Positions 35,742 through 42,663 of a stretch of 64,000 nucleotides of DNA are shown here, piece after piece. The DNA is taken from NCBI RefSeq assembly GCF_010500965.1, contig NZ_QVMI01000019.1:88470-152469 (forward strand), read 5' to 3'. Within the stretch, counting starts at the first letter, position 1. Each line of letters starts with the position of its first letter. This DNA comes from Bacteroides sp. 51. GTDB lineage: Bacteria > Bacteroidota > Bacteroidia > Bacteroidales > Bacteroidaceae. The notes beneath the pieces are model-generated. The model ran no database searches and was not told the DNA's origin. It saw only the letters and a program-made list of their open reading frames with translations. The position numbers and the translations under genes were made by a program.

Positions 35742-36686
35742 ATGAATCTTATATTAAAACAAACAAAAACATTCATTGCTAACACATTAGGTATTATCAT
35801 TTTAGCCGGAACCGCATTCAGTTGCTCTAAATCTGAGATCATAGAAGATCAATACACAGAGCAAGCTCCGATCTTGCTGCAAAGCAGGGTGTCGGCAGGT
35901 AAATTGCGTCTGCAAACTGATCAGATTGAGTCAAATCAGAAACTCGGTTTTTATGTAACTCAGGCATCAGATATCAATAATGTAAAATATGATAATATTG
36001 CGATTACAGCAGATGGCAGCGGTGGATTTTCTTATACAGAAAGAATGTACTACCCGGCAGATAATAGTAAAGTAAACTTCTACGCCATCCATCCTTATAA
36101 TGATGCGGCACTTTTGGAACAGAATGAATCTGTAACATTTTCCATTACTCCCGACCAGACAACTGCAAATGGTTATCTGCAATCGGACCTACTACATGCT
36201 TCCAAAAGCGATGTGTCGCGTAGTAAAGATAAAATAGGACTGGAATTTACGCACAGGTTATCCAAATTCTCTTTTACCATTAAACCCGGCAATGGAATGG
36301 ACTTGTCTCATTTGAATGCAGTAAGCATACTGGGAACAAAACCATCTACTTCAATCCATATTACCACTGGTAATCTTCAGGAAGTAGGCAATAACACTAC
36401 GGAAGTTTATGCATATGGCGTAAAAGGTGCCTCGGATAGCGAAGCACAAGTAACCGGAATTCAGGCCATCGTTGTACCACAAACCATTGATGCTGATACC
36501 AGACTGTTCAAAATCACAGTAGGTACTACCGATTATTATTATACAACCCCGGAGACAATAACCTATGCAAGTGGTTATAATTACAATTATGAGTTAACTA
36601 TTCATTCAACTGGTATTGATGTGTCTTCATCTATTACGCCATGGATTAATAGTGAGACGATAACAGGCGAAGGCGAAGCTGAATAA
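35742..36686 (+). CDS. Fimbrillin family (Mfa-like) lipoprotein 1
   Basis: 314 residues. Lipoprotein signal with Cys28 (LAGTAFSCSKS). The mature chain has the Mfa-like layout: QKLGFYVTQASD, then YTERMYYPADNSKVNFYAIHPYND, then the SDLLHAS..GLEFTHRLSKFSF segment that marks the strand used for subunit exchange, and a C-terminal strand pair. It is probably a structural or anchor subunit of type V pili on the cell surface. First gene of a three-gene operon. Confidence 0.86.
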   Translation: MNLILKQTKTFIANTLGIIILAGTAFSCSKSEIIEDQYTEQAPILLQSRVSAGKLRLQTDQIESNQKLGFYVTQASDINNVKYDNIAITADGSGGFSYTERMYYPADNSKVNFYAIHPYNDAALLEQNESVTFSITPDQTTANGYLQSDLLHASKSDVSRSKDKIGLEFTHRLSKFSFTIKPGNGMDLSHLNAVSILGTKPSTSIHITTGNLQEVGNNTTEVYAYGVKGASDSEAQVTGIQAIVVPQTIDADTRLFKITVGTTDYYYTTPETITYASGYNYNYELTIHSTGIDVSSSITPWINSETITGEGEAE

Positions 36687-36693
36687 AAAAAAC

Positions 36694-37566
36694 ATGTACC
36701 GATTTCACATCTTCATTTTGTTGTTTGTTTTGTTGGGAGTGGCTGGCTGTGCAGATACAGCCGCCACCTTCCCTACTGACATGCAGGAAATGCAATTATA
36801 TACACCAGCAAATAACGAAGCTCCCGAACTGTCGTTCCAGATTGGAGATCAGATCGGAGTCTACCCTGTGCGTTATAAAAACAACGCTCCAGGCATGCTG
36901 GGAGATGTATCTAATGTCATGAATGCATGTTATACTTACACCTCTTCGGGATGGGAAATCACCGCGGATAATGAAATATATTTGGATGAAACACCCATAG
37001 ACCTCTACGCTTTCTTTCCATACGACCCCGAAATGAGCCGGACGGCAGGAAAGTTAAATCTATCTGCTTATCCGTTCGACGTATCGGGCCGGCAGGCAAA
37101 GAAAAACAATGATTTCCTGTGGGCAAAAACATCATCCATATCTGCACAATCACCTACAGCCGGACTGACGTTCGGGCATCTGATGTCAAGAATAGTAATC
37201 AATTTGATGAATAGTGAGCCCGCCGATGCTATTCCGGAGATTAGCTTGCACAACGTCATAACCGGCTGTTATATTAATTTAAGGACGGGAACAATTACCC
37301 TTACCGACCAATACAAGGTAATCATCCCTAAACCTTCAACGGGGAATGGCCAGGCATTTGAAGCCTTCCTTCCACCTCAGCGAATAATGTCTGGCACCCC
37401 ATTGTTTTTGATCGAATATCTGGGAGAGTCATGGGTTTACCACCTATCCGAAGATATCGAATTTAAAGCATTGTACAATTATACATTTAACCTGACCATG
37501 AGCGAGCAATCGCCTGTTTCGTCCAGAAGCGGGCAGTTTGTATTGCCGATCATAACACAAAGATAA
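36694..37566 (+). CDS. Fimbrillin family (Mfa-like) lipoprotein 2
   Basis: 290 residues. Signal with Cys19 (LLGVAGCADT). The same landmarks follow: QIGDQIGVYPVRYKN, IYLDETPIDLYAFFPYDPEM, NNDFLWAKTSSIS and LTFGHLMSRIVINLM. It begins 7 nt after gene 1 and ends 4 nt before gene 3. Divergence from its neighbours suggests a distinct position in the pilus. Confidence 0.85.
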   Translation: MYRFHIFILLFVLLGVAGCADTAATFPTDMQEMQLYTPANNEAPELSFQIGDQIGVYPVRYKNNAPGMLGDVSNVMNACYTYTSSGWEITADNEIYLDETPIDLYAFFPYDPEMSRTAGKLNLSAYPFDVSGRQAKKNNDFLWAKTSSISAQSPTAGLTFGHLMSRIVINLMNSEPADAIPEISLHNVITGCYINLRTGTITLTDQYKVIIPKPSTGNGQAFEAFLPPQRIMSGTPLFLIEYLGESWVYHLSEDIEFKALYNYTFNLTMSEQSPVSSRSGQFVLPIITQR

Positions 37567-37570
37567 AAGC

Positions 37571-39469
37571 ATGAAAAAGAAGAAAAACATATATATAGGA
37601 CTAATATTGCTGTTTGCGGGCATCCTTTCCGGATGCTCCCAGGACAGTTATGAAAGTCCACCGGAAGACAATAGTATCCAGATACTTTCTACCATATCGA
37701 CCAAAGAGAATGCCCGTTTATCTGATTCAAATTTTGAGAGCGGCGACCGGATAGGCGTATACATCATACCATACGAACCGGACAATAACACACCAGGAAG
37801 CTTCCCCCAGGATGCTTACGAAAGTAATATAGAATATGCATATAGTGGAACATATTGGAATCCGACAAACAGTGAAGCACCCGTCTGGCCCGGAAAGAAG
37901 AAAGCCGACGTTTATGGTTACTATCCATACAACCAGCAGCTTTCCGAGCATCCTACTGCAACATATAAGTTTAGCGTGCAGGCCGATCAGCGTATGGCTT
38001 CGGCTCAAATGCAAAGTGATTTCTTATGGGCTAAAGCCGAAGGACTTTCACCGGTAAAAAATGTCCGGCTAACGTTTTATCACCGAATGAGTTTGATTAC
38101 GATTAATGTCTTATCGCAGATAGATATTTCTGCACGAATAAGTGATATGGCAGTGTCTTTGATGAACGTAAACCCTTCGGCATCTATATCTATGTCTGAT
38201 GGCCTGGTAACTTTAAACTCATCTGGAGAGCATACAGAAATCCATACGCTAACTCTGCCAGACGCTGTGAGTGGTTATGATAACAGTAATAAAGGCATCA
38301 TTCCTCCGCAAACAATAGCCAAAGATACACGCTTTATCAAGATAGCATTGAACGGAGTAAATTACTTCTATCAACCGAATGAGGATATTGTCCTGGAAAG
38401 TGGCAAGCATACAGTGTTTAATATCGTCATTACCAAGCTAGGCTTAAATGTCAATTACAGTACAATCAGCGAGTGGTTGGACGGGGGAACATTTGATAAC
38501 AGCCTGGGAACTAAAGCGCCTTTAGTAGTAGATTTGAATACGATTGATTGGAACCGGTCATTGGTTCACAACATCTGCAACAAGGATATTCCCATTGCCA
38601 GAGTAAGTAAAGAGTACTTATTCAAATCAGGACTGGTAGATGCACAAGCCATTGTAGTATATCCAATGGGAACCGAAGGAACGCCCGATCTGACTCAGGG
38701 ATTTGTGGCTCAGGTAATGAAAAGAAACTATAATACAACGACAGGATTATACGAACCCAACAGTAGTAACGTTCATGGAGGAAGCGTAAATTTCAACGTC
38801 TCTGACAATACGTTAACGAACTACTCGGCCGGTAAATCTGCTTTAATCAACAAAATAGAAGTAACAACAGATGGCCGTATTGCGAAAGCCAACGACAGTG
38901 ACATCGTTTTACTGACTACCCAACCGGTGGTAATGACCGATATAGATAAGAACATCTACCCTATCGTAAAAATCGGAACCCAGTATTGGACTGCTCAGAA
39001 TTATCGTGCCGAGCATTATCAGAATGGCGATCCTCTGACTTATTATTATTTTAACGATAACAAGGATTATAAGAATACGTTGGGCGCATTATACACCTGG
39101 ACTACAATCACAGACAGTCGTGGTATTGCTCCGCATGGATGGCAGGTTCCGGGAGAGCCGGACTGGCAATCTGTTTACCGTTACCTCACTCCCAGTGCCG
39201 GAATGAAACTCAGGGCAACCACCATGTGGACCAGCCTTACTTACGCAGACAATGTAACCGGATTCTCTGGTCTACCCGGAGGACGGAGGACAAATACAGG
39301 TACATATAACGAGATAAATAGTTATGGCCAATGGTGGTCATCAACTTTAAATGGAACGGATTCGGCCTATCGGTTATATCTGGCTTCGGGTGATTATGCT
39401 ATGCATCTGACAACACTCGGCACAAGCTATACGCAATCGCTACGCTTAGTAACAAATACTCCACTATAG
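37571..39469 (+). CDS. Fimbrillin family lipoprotein with C-terminal FISUMP domain (likely tip subunit)
   Basis: 632 residues. Signal with Cys22 (LSGCSQDS). Residues about 30-310 form the Mfa-like part (SGDRIGVYIIPYEPDNN, SDFLWAKAEGLSP, LTFYHRMSLITINVL). A linker domain (about 320-455) is followed by a FISUMP domain (about 460-632): YPIVKIGTQYWTAQNYRAEH, LGALYTWTTI, APHGWQVPGEPDWQSVYRYL, GFSGLPGGRR and WWSSTLNGTDSAYRLYL. FISUMP domains occur at the ends of Bacteroidota surface proteins and may bind ligands. As the longest, last subunit it probably sits at the pilus tip as an adhesin. Confidence 0.87.
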   Translation: MKKKKNIYIGLILLFAGILSGCSQDSYESPPEDNSIQILSTISTKENARLSDSNFESGDRIGVYIIPYEPDNNTPGSFPQDAYESNIEYAYSGTYWNPTNSEAPVWPGKKKADVYGYYPYNQQLSEHPTATYKFSVQADQRMASAQMQSDFLWAKAEGLSPVKNVRLTFYHRMSLITINVLSQIDISARISDMAVSLMNVNPSASISMSDGLVTLNSSGEHTEIHTLTLPDAVSGYDNSNKGIIPPQTIAKDTRFIKIALNGVNYFYQPNEDIVLESGKHTVFNIVITKLGLNVNYSTISEWLDGGTFDNSLGTKAPLVVDLNTIDWNRSLVHNICNKDIPIARVSKEYLFKSGLVDAQAIVVYPMGTEGTPDLTQGFVAQVMKRNYNTTTGLYEPNSSNVHGGSVNFNVSDNTLTNYSAGKSALINKIEVTTDGRIAKANDSDIVLLTTQPVVMTDIDKNIYPIVKIGTQYWTAQNYRAEHYQNGDPLTYYYFNDNKDYKNTLGALYTWTTITDSRGIAPHGWQVPGEPDWQSVYRYLTPSAGMKLRATTMWTSLTYADNVTGFSGLPGGRRTNTGTYNEINSYGQWWSSTLNGTDSAYRLYLASGDYAMHLTTLGTSYTQSLRLVTNTPL

Positions 39470-39490
39470 AAATGTATGGCACAATGTCAT

Positions 39491-39602
39491 TCATCCCAAT
39501 GGGATGATTTTTGTCAGCATTTAGGGCATCCATGATGTGATATCACGATGACCCCTTGTTGTTTTGTTTGTCGCTCCCCCTACCAGGCGTGGATAGGGGG
39601 AG
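39491..39602 (+). ncRNA. Structured RNA-like element, copy 1 (three stems ending in a terminator)
   Basis: Stem 1 TCATCCC/GGGATGA (39491-39507). Stem 2 GGGCATC (39524-39530) with GATG-A-CCC (39547-39554) encloses CATGATGTGATATCAC. A linker TTGTTTTGTTTG follows, then stem 3 CTCCCCCTA/TAGGGGGAG (39574-39602) and an A/T-rich tail. It lies 20 nt after the fimbrial stop, so it may be a 3' UTR or a separate small RNA. Copy 2 at 39734 keeps all three stems with changed bases. Confidence 0.55.
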
Positions 39603-39733
39603 TTAAAAAAAAGATTTAAGTTAATACGCAAAAAAGAACTTTCCTTATGTTGTTTTTTGTCAAAGAAATATAACTAATCAGGAAGTGATCAACATTATAA
39701 ACCAACTGTTGTTCTGATAACAGATACTTCTCC

Positions 39734-39854
39734 GCATCCGTTATAAACACGGATGCCCACTATGTTAGCATCTAGAGATTCATGATGAGATATCACTAAT
39801 ACTCTAAGTTTGTTTTGTTTGCAATTCTCCCCTTTCCAAGCGTGGTTAGGGGAG
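39734..39854 (+). ncRNA. Structured RNA-like element, copy 2
   Basis: Stem 1 GCATCCG/CGGATGC (39734-39756). Stem 2 TAGAGATT (39773-39780) with AAT-A-CTCTA (39798-39806) encloses CATGATGAGATATCACT. The linker GTTTGTTTTGTTTG is conserved, and stem 3 is CTCCCCT/AGGGGAG (39827-39854), followed by TTTTAC. Compared with copy 1, stem 2 changes on both sides while the loop and the bulged A are kept. No exact TAnnTTTG box was seen before it. Confidence 0.55.
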
Positions 39855-39921
39855 TTTTACATTTATATTACAATAGGATTGCCATATACCGCCGCCCCCG
39901 CAGAAGCCTTCTGGCCGTCAT

Positions 39922-39989
39922 TTGCTTTTCTTTAAATTTTTGCATGCAAAAAAGGCGTTAATTGCATGCAAAAATTTAAAGAAAAGCAA
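39922..39989. repeat. Perfect 27-bp inverted repeat (TTTGCATGCA type)
   Basis: TTGCTTTTCTTTAAATTTTT plus GCATGCA (39922-39948) and its exact complement (39963-39989), with a 14-nt spacer. A degenerate copy lies at 24338-24397. Each arm ends in the palindrome TGCATGCA. Confidence 0.8.
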
Positions 39990-40003
39990 GAACAAAAACA
40001 ATA

Positions 40004-40027
40004 AGGGCTACCCTTGCGAGTAGCCCT
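40004..40027 (-). terminator. Terminator for the barrel protein gene
   Basis: AGGGCTAC / GTAGCCCT stem with an 8-nt loop. Read on the minus strand it is followed by TATTGTTTTTGTT. It lies 27 nt after the gene's stop codon. Confidence 0.75.
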
Positions 40028-40053
40028 ATATCTATTTCTAAATAAGTTATAGA

Positions 40054-40578
40054 TTAGAAATTAACCTGGAATCCGAATCTTAAATCAGCTCCTGACAGGT
40101 TAAGACCAAATCCGTTTTCAACATCATTGTCCATAAAGTAGTCATCTCTATATCCAAGGAAACCTACTTTGGTAATCAGACTGAATTTATCATTTAATTT
40201 GATAGCAACACCTGGTTTGATACCAATTTCGAAACCATTAGTTCTATCATCTGCAATTTTTGCAGAAGTAAAACCAACACCTCCGTCAAGGAACAAACGA
40301 ACAATACCAGTTTCGCAGTAACTATAACGAGCATAAGGTGCTACAAAAACTGCATTTTTCTTAAATCCCGGTTCTTTTGCATATTTGTAACCTAGTTCAG
40401 CACCAATAGCCCATTTCTCATTAAAGTTATAACCAATTTCCGGAGCGATAGTAAATGCAGTTTGGTCAGCATCGTCTTTATCATTACGCCAAAAACCAGC
40501 AGTTCCACCTACATAAACTTGTGCATTCATAGATACAGTAGCACATACAACCAATAATAATAGAACAATCTTTTTCAT
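40054..40578 (-). CDS. Outer-membrane beta-barrel protein (OmpX-like size)
   Basis: 174 residues from the ATG at 40578 (MKKIVLLLLVVCATVSMNAQ, signal peptide); an ATG three codons earlier at 40587 is equally possible. The mature part alternates in beta-strand fashion (VYVGGTAGFWRN, FTIAPEIGYNFNEKWAIGAE, LDGGVGFTSAK, GIKPGVAIKLNDKFSLITKV) and ends in Phe (FGFQVNF), typical of an eight-strand barrel inserted by BamA. The function is unknown. It has a well-matched promoter and its own terminator. Confidence 0.85.
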   Translation of the reverse strand: MKKIVLLLLVVCATVSMNAQVYVGGTAGFWRNDKDDADQTAFTIAPEIGYNFNEKWAIGAELGYKYAKEPGFKKNAVFVAPYARYSYCETGIVRLFLDGGVGFTSAKIADDRTNGFEIGIKPGVAIKLNDKFSLITKVGFLGYRDDYFMDNDVENGFGLNLSGADLRFGFQVNF

Positions 40579-40623
40579 TTTTGTCAACGTTTTAAATTAA
40601 TAATAGTTTATTTGTTTGCGCTG

Positions 40624-40655
40624 CAAATGTATAGCGAATATATTTACCTGCCAAA
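40624..40655 (-). promoter_or_regulatory. Two-box promoter for the barrel protein gene
   Basis: Minus-strand TTTG (complement of 40652-40655), 20-nt spacer, TACATTTG (complement of 40624-40631). The start codon is about 46 nt downstream. The rest of the 460-bp gap to 41041 shows only the terminator of the next gene. Confidence 0.62.
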
Positions 40656-40976
40656 TTTTTATGTTTTACAGCATAAAGAACAATGCATTTTTAGCCTAAT
40701 AACACATATCATTTTATTGTTTATTAAGGATTTAAGGATTTTCCCTAAAATTCAGGGGAAATCCCGTATTTACTCTAATCAGAAATGTCAAACTAATGCA
40801 AAGAAAAGGGGGACTCTTAAGGCTGAAAATAAAGAAAAAGCAATGTAAATCAATGAGTTAAAGCTGTTAAAATACAAAATAAATATTTCGAACAGAAACA
40901 GGTGTTTTCAGGAGTAAAATTACACCTTTTGGCATTGAGTAACAGACATATAAGGAGACACTATCTAAACAAAAAA

Positions 40977-41005
40977 GCGGTGAAATCAAAATAAGATCTC
41001 ACCGC
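40977..41005 (-). terminator. Terminator for the 41041-42486 lipoprotein gene
   Basis: GCGGTGA / TCACCGC stem about 36 nt past the stop codon. On the minus strand it is followed by TTTTTTG. Confidence 0.7.
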
Positions 41006-41040
41006 CTTAACTTTTGCAGTCAAACAAAACTGCTTATTTT

Positions 41041-42486
41041 TTATTTCACTCTATTCAATAAACTGCTCTTTTGATCCGAGTCTTTTAGTCTACCAATAAA
41101 ATAAAGTGCATCTGCCTTAAGTAAATCATTAGATTTATTTTCCTCATACTCCTTTACATAATGTTCTGCATGTGAAGCTAATGAGGACCGACAATCAATA
41201 TTCACCATTAAGTTACTGCCTTCCGTGGTCGATGAAGTAAAATCTGCATATGACAGTCCGGTTACGGAGTTACTTGAAGTGATGGATTTTACGTCAGCCA
41301 TATTTAATCCTAATAAATTAATGGTTGATGATGGGAAATAAAAATACTGACCGCCAGGTATAGTAACCTTGATCGTAAGTTTGTTTCCTGAAACAGTTTT
41401 CTCTACCTTTCCATTTACCCTATTATAATTATACTCATAATATTCTTCGAAGCTAGGCACCCAGACAACATCTCTTCCACCTTTACCATACTTTTCATTC
41501 AAATCAAATAAGAAATCATCCCAGCCCAAATCTGTTTCATGTACCCCAATATGAATAGCCCGGCGATTCTCTGCTGCCAAGGATAGTTGACTTTCAACTT
41601 CGGCTTTAGCTTCGTATACAGACATAAACTCTCTATGTTGCAATACTTTATGCAAGTCACGTTCTACAGTAAATGGGTAGATTTCTTCAGTCTCAGCTTG
41701 TGCTGTTATTGCTTGAATCGGAGTATAGCCTTCTGCTGCCCGGATATAAGTTTTATTACCCTCGGGTTCAGCCAAAGTTTTACATCCTCTTCCTGCCAGT
41801 TTATTCAACATTATATCCTGAGCCACTCCATAATGTTTTCTCACTGAATCAACATTCTGAACTGCTTCTGTTTTCACGTCATGGAATGCTATACCAACAT
41901 CATAGTTCAGCATCTCAATTAAGCTACGCCAGTTTAAATAAGTTTTCATACTAAACCGGTCATAGTTTTCAAGAGGCTGTAAAGCAATAACCGAAATGTC
42001 GTTCATTCCATTCCACTCGGCGGCAACAGTAGTAGTAAAAGAGAATCTCACTTCGTTGCCTGCTCCATCCGTACTACCAAGGGTTTCATTGTATGAATGC
42101 ACATCAGACGGAAGATCATTTGCCTTAAGATGCACATAATCATAATAATACTTAGCAGAAAGTGGCCTGTTATGTATGGTAGCCCACGTATGACAGAATG
42201 CTGCATGTTTACAGTCATCCTGAGTTAGCATGATAAGAAGTTCCTTATTATATTTTAAATGTGGGATTTCAGCCTTTACTTTACTTAAATCAACGTTTCC
42301 ATTTGTTTCGATCGTAATCTCTGCTACGATATTTTGTCCTTCATTCTTATATGGGTATATATAGGCTTTCGTTATATCATTCAGTTCGTCAACCCAATAG
42401 CCTTGATACATATCCTTGGTTTCACAAGAAGTATATACGATTGCGATGAGTAGCAAAGCTAGTATTTTACCAAAATATTTCCTCAT
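41041..42486 (-). CDS. Lipoprotein with possible divergent polysaccharide-deacetylase-like fold
   Basis: 481 residues. Lipoprotein signal with Cys21 (VYTSCETK). An N-terminal beta domain (about 25-75) precedes blocks that resemble a NodB-type barrel: ELLIMLTQDDCKHAAFCHTW (in place of TFDDG), VGIAFHDVKTEAV, GCKTLAEPEGNKTY and VVWVPSFEEYYEYNYNR. A C-terminal Ig-like part follows. The metal-binding His pattern of true deacetylases (HTxxH) is not obvious, so it may be a catalytically changed or different enzyme. The name is a low-confidence suggestion; the gene itself is certain. Confidence 0.55.
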   Translation of the reverse strand: MRKYFGKILALLLIAIVYTSCETKDMYQGYWVDELNDITKAYIYPYKNEGQNIVAEITIETNGNVDLSKVKAEIPHLKYNKELLIMLTQDDCKHAAFCHTWATIHNRPLSAKYYYDYVHLKANDLPSDVHSYNETLGSTDGAGNEVRFSFTTTVAAEWNGMNDISVIALQPLENYDRFSMKTYLNWRSLIEMLNYDVGIAFHDVKTEAVQNVDSVRKHYGVAQDIMLNKLAGRGCKTLAEPEGNKTYIRAAEGYTPIQAITAQAETEEIYPFTVERDLHKVLQHREFMSVYEAKAEVESQLSLAAENRRAIHIGVHETDLGWDDFLFDLNEKYGKGGRDVVWVPSFEEYYEYNYNRVNGKVEKTVSGNKLTIKVTIPGGQYFYFPSSTINLLGLNMADVKSITSSNSVTGLSYADFTSSTTEGSNLMVNIDCRSSLASHAEHYVKEYEENKSNDLLKADALYFIGRLKDSDQKSSLLNRVK

Positions 42487-42514
42487 GTAGTTGTCTTATT
42501 TACTAAAAATGTTG

Positions 42515-42522
42515 CAAAATTA
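42515..42522 (-). promoter_or_regulatory. -7 box (TAATTTTG, minus strand)
   Basis: Complement of CAAAATTA, matching TAnnTTTG, about 30 nt upstream of the lipoprotein start at 42486. Confidence 0.45.
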
Positions 42523-42600
42523 AGTACGAAGATATAACAAGAATTGGTTAAATGCAAGAATGTTTTCAGTTTTTCCTATATATAATAAGGTTAAAATAAA

Positions 42601-42638
42601 AAAGCAGTAGAATGTTATTAAAACATTTCTACTGCTTT
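42601..42638 (-). terminator. Terminator after ppdK
   Basis: AAAGCAGTAGAATGTT / ACATTTCTACTGCTTT, a long stem with one bulge and a 6-nt loop, 26 nt after the ppdK stop. T-rich sequence follows on the minus strand. Confidence 0.78.
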
Positions 42639-42663
42639 CTGTATCTATTTAGTATACTTTTTC

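Noticed and set aside
40612-40848. 78-codon plus-strand frame in the gap after the barrel gene
   Set aside because: It overlaps the minus-strand promoter at 40624-40655 and shows no conserved pattern or good leader.
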